64,000 nucleotides of DNA. It comes from Phaeobacter sp. J2-8 (GTDB lineage: Bacteria; Pseudomonadota; Alphaproteobacteria; Rhodobacterales; Rhodobacteraceae). Below the pieces are notes generated by a model. The model ran no database searches, had not been told where the DNA came from, and saw only the letters and a program-made list of their open reading frames with translations. The stretch lies in the NCBI RefSeq assembly GCF_022867865.1, contig NZ_JALIEC010000007.1:62001-126000 (forward strand), in the 5' to 3' direction. The translations under genes were made by a program, and so were the position numbers. Of this stretch, positions 27,971-37,421 are shown one piece after another (position 1 is the stretch's first letter; each line of letters begins with the position of its first letter).

Positions 27971-29898
27971 ATGTCTGACCGCCCAGAAACCCCGCTGTTG
28001 GACCGCGTCCTTGGTCCCGCCGATCTGAAACAATTTTCCGATCCGGAATTGGTGCGGCTGGCGCATGAACTGCGCGAGGAAACCATCAGCGCCGTGAGCG
28101 AAACCGGCGGCCATTTGGGTGCGGGGCTGGGTGTGGTCGAATTGACCGTCGCGCTGCATTCGGTGTTCGCTGCCCCGCGTGACAAGATCATCTGGGACGT
28201 CAGCCACCAATGTTACCCGCACAAGATCCTGACCGGGCGGCGGGATCGTATCCGCACCCTGCGGCAAAAGGACGGGCTGTCCGGGTTTACCAAGCGCAGC
28301 GAAAGCGCGTTTGATCCCTTTGGCGCGGCGCATAGCTCGACCTCGATCAGCGCGGCGCTTGGATTTGCCGTGGCGCGCGATCTGGGCGGGGCCTGTGATA
28401 CCGGGCATGGCGATGCGATTGCGGTGATCGGCGACGGCGCGATAGTGCCGGAATGGCCTATGAGGCGCTGAACAACGCCGGGCATTTGAAAAAGCGGCTG
28501 ATTGTCATTCTGAACGACAATGAAATGTCGATCGCCCCGCCGGTCGGGGCGATGTCGAATTACCTTTCGCGGCTGTATGCCGAAGCGCCGTTTCAGGATC
28601 TGAAAGCGGCGGCCAAGGGCGCGGTGTCGATGCTGCCCGAACCCTTCCGCGAGGGCGCGAAGCGCGCCAAGGAAATGATCAAGGGCATGGCCGTCGGTGG
28701 CACATTGTTCGAAGAGTTGGGATTTTCCTATCTTGGCCCGATTGATGGCCATGATCTGAACCAGCTTCTGCCGGTGCTGCGCACGGTGCGGGCGCGGGCG
28801 ACGGGCCCGATCCTGATCCATGTGCTGACCAAAAAGGGCAAAGGCTATCACCCGGCAGAGAGCGCCGAGGACAAGGGCCATGCCACCGCGAAATTCGACG
28901 TGGTGACGGGCAAACAGAAAAAAGCGCCCTCCAATGCGCCGTCTTATACCAAGGTCTTCGGCCAGGAGCTGACCAAAGCCGCCGAGAAGGACAGCCGGGT
29001 CTGCGCGGTCACGGCGGCGATGCCGGATGGCACCGGGCTGAACCTGTTTGCTGAACGCTACCCGAGCCGCTGTTTCGATGTCGGCATTGCCGAACAACAT
29101 GGCGTGACCTTTGCCGCTGGTCTGGCGGCGGGGGGGATGCGGCCGTTCTGTGCGATCTATTCGACGTTTCTGCAACGCGGCTATGATCAGGTGGTGCATG
29201 ATGTGGCGATCCAACGCCTGCCGGTGCGCTTTGCGATTGACCGTGCGGGATTGGTCGGGGCCGATGGCGCGACCCATGCCGGGGCGTTTGACATTGCGTT
29301 CATGGCCAACCTGCCGGGCATGGTGGTGATGGCGGCGGCGGATGAGGCCGAATTGGTGCATATGGTCGCCACCGCAGCGGCGCATGACGAGGGGCCGATT
29401 GCCTTTCGCTATCCCCGTGGCGAGGGTGTTGGCGTCGATATGCCCGAACAAGGCGAGATCCTGACGCTGGGCAAGGGCCGGATGGTGCGCAAGGGCAAGG
29501 GCGTGGCGATCCTGTCCTTTGGAGCGCGGCTGAAAGAGGTGCTGGACGCCTGTGACGGGCTTGCCGCCAAGGGGATTACCCCCACCGTGGCCGACGCGCG
29601 TTTTGCCAAACCGCTGGACCGCGACATGATCCTGCAACTGGCGGCAGAGCACGAGGTTTTGATCACGGTCGAAGAAGGCTCAATCGGCGGTTTCGGCAGT
29701 CACGTGGCCCAGCTTCTGGCCGAAGAAGGCGTTTTTGACAGCGGGTTGAAATATCGGTCGATGGTGCTGCCCGACACGTTCATTGACCAAAGCAGCCCGC
29801 GTGACATGTATGCCTCGGCCGGGTTGAACGCCGAAGACATCGAAGCCAAGGTGCTGGATGTGCTGGGTGTGACCGATATTCACGCCGGGCAAGCCTAG
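27971..29898 (+). CDS. dxs: 1-deoxy-D-xylulose-5-phosphate synthase (frameshifted)
   Basis: Thiamine-diphosphate enzyme, first step of the MEP isoprenoid pathway. 642 residues after correction. A missing G near 28443 breaks the ThDP motif [18 protein letters not shown] at the AM; restoring it joins the two parts. N-terminal motifs include [17 protein letters not shown] and [17 protein letters not shown]; the C-terminal part has [18 protein letters not shown] and the transketolase-like C-terminal domain. The gene is normally essential in bacteria using only the MEP route, supporting a sequence error. It ends two bases before a convergent gene. Confidence 0.92.
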
Positions 29899-29900
29899 GG

Positions 29901-30653
29901 TCAGCCCCGGCGCATCTGCCAGGCATTTCGGACATGCCCCGGCAGGATCGCAATGCATTTGGCATAGCGTGACACCAACCGGCGGGGATTGGCGAGCATC
30001 CGCCAGAGCCATTCCAACGCCAGCTTGCGAACAATCCGTGGCGCGCGCACCTGGGTGCCGGCCAGAAAATCCAACCCCGCCCCGATAGAGGCAAAGCCGA
30101 TCTTTGGCGTGGCCACACGACCGCGCGCCGCCAGCAATTCCTGTTTCGGCGCGCCCAGCGCCAAAAAGGCCAGACGCGCGCCGCTGGCCTCGACCTCGGC
30201 CAGAACCGACGCGCCGCCGGGGCCCGTGGGATCGAACCCCATCGGCGGCGAAATGCAAACCGCGATCTCCAGCCCCGGCACGCGGGATTTCAGATCCGCC
30301 GCAGCAGCGGCCAGCGCCGCATCGGTGCTGCCAACCAAAGCCACCGAAACCTTGGCCGACGCGGCAAGTTCCGCTAGCGGAATGACCAGATCGGCCCCGG
30401 GAATAAGCTCTACCGGGTCGCGCGCCAGACGCGACAGCCAGACCAGCGGATTGCCATCAGCGACCACCATATCCTGTGCGGCATAGGCCACGCGGAACGC
30501 CGACGAGGCCCGCAATTTCACCAGATGATCCAGGTTGAGCGTCGCCAATGCAAATCCGTTGTCCCGCAGGAATCGCCGCGCGATTTCCGCCATCAGGCTG
30601 TCGCGGTTCGGGATGTTGATTGTGACCTGATAGTCGCTGTCTTTGAAATGCAC
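29901..30653 (-). CDS. WecG/TagA/CpsF glycosyltransferase
   Basis: GT26 family, 250 residues. Conserved DHLVKLRASSAFRVAYA, DMVVADGNPLVWLSRL, and the C-terminal FASIGAGLDFLAGTQVRAP with LEWLWRMLANPRRLVSRY identify it. The family adds ManNAc-type or similar sugars to a lipid-linked intermediate at the inner face of the membrane. It is the first gene of the surface-glycan island, convergent with dxs. Confidence 0.88.
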   Translation of the reverse strand: MHFKDSDYQVTINIPNRDSLMAEIARRFLRDNGFALATLNLDHLVKLRASSAFRVAYAAQDMVVADGNPLVWLSRLARDPVELIPGADLVIPLAELAASAKVSVALVGSTDAALAAAAADLKSRVPGLEIAVCISPPMGFDPTGPGGASVLAEVEASGARLAFLALGAPKQELLAARGRVATPKIGFASIGAGLDFLAGTQVRAPRIVRKLALEWLWRMLANPRRLVSRYAKCIAILPGHVRNAWQMRRG

Positions 30654-30903
30654 GCCACTGCCCCAATTGTTTGCGCCTTCTATTGCCGGTCAAAGTGGCA
30701 AAGATAAGGGCAATTTGCGAAATCACCTGTGCCCGATGCGGAAATGATGCGATGTAGAATACGCAATGGTGCCATTTCCGGCGAAAAGGCCGAAAAATTG
30801 CCATGATCCCATGTTTGAACGGGCGAAAATCAGTAAAATGTTACGAAAAAATTCATATGTGTGATTGCCTTTCCCATCGTCATTCCTGCCTGAGGGGCCT
30901 GTG

Positions 30904-32025
30904 ATGGCCGCGCTTGGTATCATTGGCTGCGGCTTTGTCGCGGATCTGTACATGCGGTCCTTTGCGCTCTACCCCGACGTGACCATCGCGGCGGTGCACG
31001 ACATCGACCCGGCACGTCTGGCGGCGTTTTCGAGCCATTGGAATGTGACGCCACAGGCGGATTTCAAAAGCTTTCTGGCCGCTCTGCCCGAAGACGCGAT
31101 CATCGTGAACCTGACCAACCCAGCGGCGCATTTTGACATCAACCTGGCCTGCCTGAACGCCGGGCGCCATGTGTGGTGCGAAAAGCCGCTGGCGCTGACG
31201 CTGGAAGATGCCCGGCATTTGCATGGCGTGGCGGCGGAAAAGGGTCTGATGCTGTCCTCGGCCCCGTGCAGCGTGTTGGGCGAAGCGGCGCAGATCCTTC
31301 TGCGCGAGGTGCGGCGCGGCACGGCGGGGGATATTCGGCTGGTCTATGCCGAATTGGACGACGGGTTCATCCCCCAGGCCCCCTATCAGGATTGGCAGAG
31401 CGAAAGCGGCGCGCCCTGGCCCGCTGAGGATGAATTTCAGGTCGGCTGCACGCTGGAACATGCCGGATACTACCTGACATGGTTGATTGCCGCCTTTGGC
31501 CCGGTGCGCCGGGTTGTTGCCGCCTCGGCCGAGGTGATCCCCGACAAGCCGGGCAGCGACGGCACACCGGATTTTTCGGTTGGTGTGCTGTATTTCCAGT
31601 CCGGCGTGGTCGCGCGGCTGACCTGTTCGATTGCCGCGCCGCATGACCATCGCATTCGCCTGATCGGCGACCGTGGCGTGCTGGCGATCAAGGCCGCCTG
31701 GAACAATGCCGCCCCGGTGCGGTTTCACAAACGCATGCGCCTGCGACGGCGGTTGCTGGAATTGCCGATCGGGCGGCGGATCAAGCCAGGCGGCGCAACA
31801 CATGCCAAGGTGGGTCGCAAAGGCGCGGCTGCGATGAATTTTGCCCTTGGCCCGATCGAGATGCTGGAGGCGCTGCGCGAAGACCGGCGCAACCGTCTGG
31901 ACAATGACTTTGCCCTGCATATGACCGAGGTGACATTGGCGATCCAGAACGCCCGCGACGCTGGCGGCGCACAAGATATGGCCACCACCTGTACGATGCC
32001 GGAACCAATGACATGGGCGCGCTGA
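30904..32025 (+). CDS. Gfo/Idh/MocA-family oxidoreductase
   Basis: NAD(P)-dependent sugar dehydrogenase of 373 residues. N-terminal Rossmann fold with GIIGCGFVADLY and the family catalytic motif CEKPLALTLEDARHL; the C-terminal dimer domain follows. Start at 30904 has TGAGGGG upstream. It pairs with the epimerase one base downstream; the same two activities recur fused at 35223. Likely makes a modified nucleotide sugar for the glycan. Confidence 0.83.
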   Translation: MAALGIIGCGFVADLYMRSFALYPDVTIAAVHDIDPARLAAFSSHWNVTPQADFKSFLAALPEDAIIVNLTNPAAHFDINLACLNAGRHVWCEKPLALTLEDARHLHGVAAEKGLMLSSAPCSVLGEAAQILLREVRRGTAGDIRLVYAELDDGFIPQAPYQDWQSESGAPWPAEDEFQVGCTLEHAGYYLTWLIAAFGPVRRVVAASAEVIPDKPGSDGTPDFSVGVLYFQSGVVARLTCSIAAPHDHRIRLIGDRGVLAIKAAWNNAAPVRFHKRMRLRRRLLELPIGRRIKPGGATHAKVGRKGAAAMNFALGPIEMLEALREDRRNRLDNDFALHMTEVTLAIQNARDAGGAQDMATTCTMPEPMTWAR

Positions 32026-32026
32026 T

Positions 32027-32980
32027 ATGGACAGGCTGACGCTATTGATCACGGGCGCGGCCGGTTATGTCGGGCGGCATACCGTCGCCGAGGCGCGGGC
32101 GCGCGGCCATGCGGTGATTGCCGTGGTGCGCAGCTTTGCGACGCCAAAGGCATGGCAGGGTGACGATGGCATTACGGTGCTGGCCTGCGATCTGAGCGAA
32201 CCAGAAGGTCTGAACGCCGCCATCGCCCGCGCCGATGTGGTGCTGCATCTGGCGGCGTCGATGTCGGGGGACGCCGCGGCACATGCGCGCGACACAATCG
32301 CCGCCACCACGGCCCTGCTCGATGCAATGCCCGACGGCGGCAAGCTGGTGCAGCTCAGCTCGATGGCGGTTTATGACATGTCGACGGTAGAGCCCGGCGA
32401 TATGCTGGATGAAAGCGCGGCGCTTCTGACACCCGGCGCCCCTGCCGACGCCTATGCCCTCGCCAAAGGCGCACAAGAAAAGCTGGTTGCCGATGCTGCA
32501 TCGAAAGCCGCTTTGTCCCTGACCATCCTGCGCGCCGGGGCGGTGTTTGGCCCTGGCCGTCTGTGGAATGCGCATCTGGGGTTTTCTCTCGGCCCGGTGC
32601 TGGTGCGATTAGGATCGCAGGGGCAAATCCCGTTGTGCCATATTTCGACCTGTGCCGCGGCGTTGGTCAGTGCGGCGGAACGGCCAGCCACCGGGGCAAT
32701 CAACGTGCTGGACGAAGATCTGCCGGATCGGCGGCGGTACCTTGGCTGTCTCAAGGCCGGTCCAAAACTGACACTTCCGTTCAGCTGGCGGGTGATGATG
32801 CCGCTGGCTCTGATGGCGGCGCGGCTGATCCCGGAGACCCGTCTTCCGGGATTGTTGCGCCCAAGCGTGCTGCGGGCGCGGTATCTTCCGATACATTTCG
32901 ACAACAGCCGCATGCGCCGGGTGCTTGGCCTGCGTCAGGCCAAGGCGTTTGAAACTTTGATGCATGAGGCCCAGGAATGA
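32027..32980 (+). CDS. NAD-dependent epimerase/dehydratase
   Basis: Extended SDR of 317 residues with nucleotide-binding LLITGAAGYVGRHT, the active-site serine in VQLSSMAVYDMS and the Tyr-xxx-Lys pair in YALAKGAQEK. Predicted to act on a nucleotide-linked sugar. It is co-transcribed with the oxidoreductase upstream and overlaps the GT4 gene by ATGA. Confidence 0.82.
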   Translation: MDRLTLLITGAAGYVGRHTVAEARARGHAVIAVVRSFATPKAWQGDDGITVLACDLSEPEGLNAAIARADVVLHLAASMSGDAAAHARDTIAATTALLDAMPDGGKLVQLSSMAVYDMSTVEPGDMLDESAALLTPGAPADAYALAKGAQEKLVADAASKAALSLTILRAGAVFGPGRLWNAHLGFSLGPVLVRLGSQGQIPLCHISTCAAALVSAAERPATGAINVLDEDLPDRRRYLGCLKAGPKLTLPFSWRVMMPLALMAARLIPETRLPGLLRPSVLRARYLPIHFDNSRMRRVLGLRQAKAFETLMHEAQE

Positions 32981-34248
32981 CCATGGCAAGCCAGACACCA
33001 CCGGGGCCGATTGCCTATCTGACCGGCGAATACCCCCGTGCCACGGATACCTTTATCCAGCGCGAGGTTGCAGCGCTGCGGGCGCAGGGAATAGAGGTCA
33101 TGACCTGTTCGATCCGGCGCACCGGGGCCGAACATCTGGTTGGTGACGAACAACGCGCCGAGGCGGCCTGCACCTTTCATGTTCTGGAGGCGGCGAAAAA
33201 CCCGCTGCGTCTGGTCACCGCGAAACTGCGGCTTCTGCGCCGTCCAGGGCGGTTTTTTCGCGCCTTTGCCCTGGCTTGGCGCACCGCGCAGGCGGGGTTT
33301 CGCGGCTGGCTCTGGCAGATGTTCTACTTCGCCGAGGCGATGATGCTGGCCGACCAGATGGAACGCAACGGCATCACCCATGTGCACAACCACATTGCCA
33401 AGGCCAGCTGCACGGTCGCCATGCTGGCCTCAGAGCTGAGCGGCATTCCCTATAGCTTCACCCTGCATGGGCCTGACATCTTTTTTGCGCCAGATCACTG
33501 GCGCTTGGACGAGAAAATCCGGCGCGCCCGGTTTGTCGCCTGTATCTCTGATTTCTGCCGGTCACAGGCAATGCTGTATTCACCGCGCGAGATGTGGGGC
33601 AAGCTGCATATCGTGCATTGCGGCATTGAACCGGCGCGCTATGACCCGACGCCGCGCACCGGACCGCCACATCTGTTGTTTGTGGGCCGATTGGCGGCGG
33701 TCAAAGGCGTAGGCGTGCTGCTGGATGCTTTGGCCACGCTCAAGACGTCCCTGCCCGATCTGCGCGTGACCCTGATCGGGGACGGGCCGGAACGGGCGCA
33801 ATTGACCCGGGATGCCGCAGAAATGGGGCTGACCGACACGGTGGATTTCATCGGCTATCGCAGCCAATCCGAAGTGGCCGAGGCCCTGAAAGACACAGAT
33901 GCACTGGTCCTGCCCAGCTTCGCCGAAGGCGTGCCGGTGGTGCTGATGGAGGCGATGGCGGCGGGGCGGCCGGTGATCGCCACCAATGTCGGCGGCGTCG
34001 CGGAACTGGTGACCAATGGCCAAAGCGGCTGGCTGGTTCCACCGGGCAACGCCCCGGCGCTGGCCGAGGCGATTACGGGCGTTCTGACGGATGATCAGGC
34101 ACGGGCCCGGATGGGGGCCGCCGGACGCGCAAAAGTGACCGAAGACTTTGATATCACCAAGGAATCCAACTGGTTGGCGCGGCTCTTTGCCAGCTATTCC
34201 GACACGACGTCAACGCTAGGGACTTCAAAACCAGGGAAACGCCCATGA
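32977..34248 (+). CDS. Family 4 glycosyltransferase
   Basis: GT-B retaining glycosyltransferase of 423 residues. N-terminal acceptor domain with AYLTGEYPRATDTFIQREVAALR; C-terminal GT4 domain with LFVGRLAAVKGVGVLLDAL, GDGPERAQL and the nucleotide-sugar motif PSFAEGVPVVLMEAMAAGRPVI. Start could be at 32977 or 32983. Operon junctions on both sides are four-base overlaps. Confidence 0.87.
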   Translation: MTMASQTPPGPIAYLTGEYPRATDTFIQREVAALRAQGIEVMTCSIRRTGAEHLVGDEQRAEAACTFHVLEAAKNPLRLVTAKLRLLRRPGRFFRAFALAWRTAQAGFRGWLWQMFYFAEAMMLADQMERNGITHVHNHIAKASCTVAMLASELSGIPYSFTLHGPDIFFAPDHWRLDEKIRRARFVACISDFCRSQAMLYSPREMWGKLHIVHCGIEPARYDPTPRTGPPHLLFVGRLAAVKGVGVLLDALATLKTSLPDLRVTLIGDGPERAQLTRDAAEMGLTDTVDFIGYRSQSEVAEALKDTDALVLPSFAEGVPVVLMEAMAAGRPVIATNVGGVAELVTNGQSGWLVPPGNAPALAEAITGVLTDDQARARMGAAGRAKVTEDFDITKESNWLARLFASYSDTTSTLGTSKPGKRP

Positions 34249-35219
34249 GCGTGGTTGATCTGGTGCTGATTGGCCGCAACGAAGGCGCGCGCTTGCACCG
34301 CTGTCTTGCTTCGGCCAAGGGCGCAGCGCGGCGGGTGGTCTATGTCGACAGCGGGTCACGCGATGGCAGCGTCGATGCCGCACGTGATGCCGGGGCCGAG
34401 GTTGTGGAACTGGATCCCGCCCTGCCCTTTACTGCGGCGCGGGCGCGGCACGAAGGTTTCCAACAGCTGGAGTCCTACGGTGGTGCCGCCGAGATCGTGC
34501 AGTTCATCGACGGCGATTGTGCGATTGTGCCGGGCTGGATCGAAGCCGGAGTCGCGGCGCTGGAGGCTGACCCGAAACTGGGCATGGTCACCGGCTGGCG
34601 ACAGGAAATCGCGCCACAGGCCTCGGTCTATAACGCGCTGACCCAGGTGGAATGGCGTCGCCCGGCGGGGGTGATCCAGGCCTGCGGCGGCGACATGATG
34701 GTGCGGCGCACGGCCTATGTCGCGGCGGGTGGATTTGATGGCCGGGTGATTGCGGCCGAAGATGACGAATTTTGTTGCCGACTGCGCAAGGCGGGCTGGG
34801 TGCTGCGCCGTCTTCCGGTGGAAATGACGCAACACGATGCGGCGATGACCCAGTTTGGCCAATGGTGGCAACGCGCCGTCCGCTCGGGGCATGGCTTTGC
34901 CCAGGTCGGGCATTTGCACCCGGACTATTTCTTGCGGGAGCGGCGGCGCGTCTGGGTCTGGGGCCTCTGCGCGCCCTTGCTGGCGCTTGTCGGCCTGATG
35001 ATTGCGCCCTGGCTGACCGGTTTGGTATTGCTGGCCTATGTCGCAAGCTGGCTGCGCAGCGCCAGGGGGCTGATGCGCAACGACGGATTGGACCGCGGTC
35101 CCGCACTCCATCACGGGGTCTTTCTGACCCTTTCGAAATTTCCCAATCTTCTGGGCATGATCCGGTTTCATCTGCGGCGGCTGATGCAACGGGACATGCG
35201 CATTATCGAGTACAAGTGA
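34245..35219 (+). CDS. Family 2 glycosyltransferase with membrane segments
   Basis: GT-A inverting glycosyltransferase, 324 residues. VDLVLIGRNEGARLHRCL starts the fold; the metal-binding acidic pair is in QFIDGDCAIVPGW, and EDDEFCCRLRKAG with the (Q/R)-type acceptor site QHDAAMTQF... is typical. Two hydrophobic segments (about 240-275) anchor the C-terminus. It probably extends the repeat unit of the glycan. Confidence 0.86.
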   Translation: MSVVDLVLIGRNEGARLHRCLASAKGAARRVVYVDSGSRDGSVDAARDAGAEVVELDPALPFTAARARHEGFQQLESYGGAAEIVQFIDGDCAIVPGWIEAGVAALEADPKLGMVTGWRQEIAPQASVYNALTQVEWRRPAGVIQACGGDMMVRRTAYVAAGGFDGRVIAAEDDEFCCRLRKAGWVLRRLPVEMTQHDAAMTQFGQWWQRAVRSGHGFAQVGHLHPDYFLRERRRVWVWGLCAPLLALVGLMIAPWLTGLVLLAYVASWLRSARGLMRNDGLDRGPALHHGVFLTLSKFPNLLGMIRFHLRRLMQRDMRIIEYK

Positions 35220-35222
35220 GGC

Positions 35223-37319
35223 ATGAGGCATATGCGGACAGGCATTATTGGCGCAGGATATATTGCGGATTGGCATGGCGACGCGCTGCGCCAGACCGGC
35301 GCGGCACAGCTGGCTGCGGTTTGTGATGTGTCACAAGAGGCGGCACAGGGGCTGGCCGATGCCCATGGCGCGGCGGTCTTTACCTCGGTCGAGGACATGA
35401 TCGCCGCCAATGCGGTGGATGCCGTGCATATCTGCACGCCACCGCAGCTGCATGCCGCGCTGGCGCAACAATGTCTGAACGCCGGGTTGCATTGCTTGGT
35501 GGAAAAACCCGTTGCCCTGTCTGTGGCGGAAATGCAGTCCATGGCGCAGGCGGCGACGGACGCGGGCAAGCTGTTGGCAAGTGGTCATAATTTCATGGGC
35601 ATTCCGGCGTATCAGCGCCTGAAGGCGCGGATTGCCGAGGGGCAATTGGGCCGCATCGCCAGTGCCGAGATCAACTGGAACTTCCCGATGGCACCGCTGC
35701 GGTCGGGGCCATATGGTCTTTGGCTGCTGCGCGAACCGGAAAACATGCTGCTGGAACTTGGTCCGCATCTCTATGCCTTTGCGGTGGATCTGTTTGGCCC
35801 GGTCGAGGTGCTGCACCTGGAGGTTGGCAAACCTGTCGACCTGCCCGGAATGGGCGCGCGTCCCCAGGTGTGGCGGGTGCTGGCGCGGGCGGGCCATGTC
35901 GAAGTGACCTTCAACATTTCTCTGGTCGAGATCATGGATGACCGGTCCCTGACCCTGCGCGGATCATCCGGCATGGCGCGGTTGGACTATGCCCATGACC
36001 GGCTGGTGATCAGCCGTGACAACACCGCCGATCTGGTGGCCAATCCGTTTCTCTTTCAGATGGCACAAGCCGGGCAGCATCTGCGCGAAGGTTTCGTCAA
36101 CGGCGCGCGGCAATTGACCTCGCTGAACCGGAAATCGCCTTATGCCCTGTCGTTTCAGGGGCTGGTCACGGCGTTTTATGAGGCGGCGAAATCAGGCCGC
36201 CCATTGGATGCGCGGTTTGCGCCCGAAGCGGGGCTTGAAGTGTCCAAGGCGCTGGCCGCGACATTGGACCGTCTGCCCGTACTGGCCGCGCCGAATATCC
36301 CGACCCCATCCCGCACCCCCAAGCCAAAGGCGCTGGTGATTGGCGGCACCGGCTTCATCGGTCGCCATTTGACGCGGGCCCTAGTGGCCAAAGGCCAGGA
36401 TGTGCGGGTGCTGTCGCGCGGGCGCAGCGGGCCCTTTGCCGATCTGCCCGATCAGGTGGAAACCGTGGGCGTATCGCTCAAGGATGCTGACGGTCTGCGC
36501 GCCGCGATGAAGGGCATTGATGTGGTCTATAACCTGGCCAAGTCGATGGACACCACATGGGAGGCCGCGTTGGAAAACGATGTCGGGGTCGCGGTCGGCG
36601 TGGCGCGCGCGGCGATGGACGCCGGCGTCAGCCGATTGGTCTATACCGGCACCATCGCCAGCTATGACATGTCCAATCCCGATGTGACCATCACCGAGGC
36701 CACCGGATTTGGCGGTGATATGTCGGACCGCAATCTTTATGCCCGGTCCAAGGCCGAATGCGAACGCCAGTTGATGCAGATGCACCGCGACGACGGCCTG
36801 CCGCTGACCATTGCCCGGCCCGGTATCGTGGTTGGCCCCGGCGGGCCGCTGCAACACTGGGGGATCGGACGCTGGCACGGGGCGGGCGCGGTCAAGATCT
36901 GGGGCCCTGGGCGCAATATCCTGCCATTTGTGCTGATCGACGATGTCTGTGACGGGCTGATCAGGATGGGCGAAGATCCGGCGGCGATTGGTGAGAGCTT
37001 TAATCTGGTGGGCGAACCGATGATGAATGCGCGGGACTATTTCGATGCCATTCGCACCGCCACCGGCGCGGGCATTCGGGTGACGTCGGGCAATCTGCAT
37101 CTGTTCTGGGCCTCGGATGCGATCAAATACCAGCTGAAACGCCGAGTGCTGGGCCGCAAGGGCGCGATCCGCGCCTCTCTCAGCGATTGGAAAAGCCGCG
37201 CGCATCTGTCGCCGTTTGACAATTCACGCCCCAAGGACATCCTGGGATGGACCCCAGAGGTCGACCAAAAGGCGTTTATCGACCGCGCCATCACCCGCGC
37301 CAATCTCTTTGGGTTTTAG
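35223..37319 (+). CDS. Fused MocA-type oxidoreductase and epimerase
   Basis: 698-residue fusion of two enzymes. Residues about 1-350 form a Gfo/Idh/MocA oxidoreductase (GIIGAGYIADWHGDALR, VEKPVALSVAEM). After a proline-rich linker (about 355-370), residues 372-698 form an extended SDR epimerase (ALVIGGTGFIGRHLTRAL, YTGTIASYDMSN, Tyr-xxx-Lys in NLYARSKAECE). An equivalent pair is encoded as separate genes at 30904 and 32027. The coupled domains suggest channelling of a 3- or 4-keto sugar intermediate (inference). Confidence 0.85.
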   Translation: MRHMRTGIIGAGYIADWHGDALRQTGAAQLAAVCDVSQEAAQGLADAHGAAVFTSVEDMIAANAVDAVHICTPPQLHAALAQQCLNAGLHCLVEKPVALSVAEMQSMAQAATDAGKLLASGHNFMGIPAYQRLKARIAEGQLGRIASAEINWNFPMAPLRSGPYGLWLLREPENMLLELGPHLYAFAVDLFGPVEVLHLEVGKPVDLPGMGARPQVWRVLARAGHVEVTFNISLVEIMDDRSLTLRGSSGMARLDYAHDRLVISRDNTADLVANPFLFQMAQAGQHLREGFVNGARQLTSLNRKSPYALSFQGLVTAFYEAAKSGRPLDARFAPEAGLEVSKALAATLDRLPVLAAPNIPTPSRTPKPKALVIGGTGFIGRHLTRALVAKGQDVRVLSRGRSGPFADLPDQVETVGVSLKDADGLRAAMKGIDVVYNLAKSMDTTWEAALENDVGVAVGVARAAMDAGVSRLVYTGTIASYDMSNPDVTITEATGFGGDMSDRNLYARSKAECERQLMQMHRDDGLPLTIARPGIVVGPGGPLQHWGIGRWHGAGAVKIWGPGRNILPFVLIDDVCDGLIRMGEDPAAIGESFNLVGEPMMNARDYFDAIRTATGAGIRVTSGNLHLFWASDAIKYQLKRRVLGRKGAIRASLSDWKSRAHLSPFDNSRPKDILGWTPEVDQKAFIDRAITRANLFGF

Positions 37320-37421
37320 GAATGCACATAAATCGGCTTAATTCTGCCTGATTTTTAGGGCTTCTTGGGCGCAAAGGTATAAAAACCGTAAGCAGAACCG
37401 GGTTACCCTCGGCACAGGCAG

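Noticed and set aside
28213-29652. Long minus-strand open frame antisense to dxs (479 aa)
   Set aside because: Shadow of a GC-rich coding gene; its composition (His, Arg, Gln rich) is not protein-like and dxs is certain.
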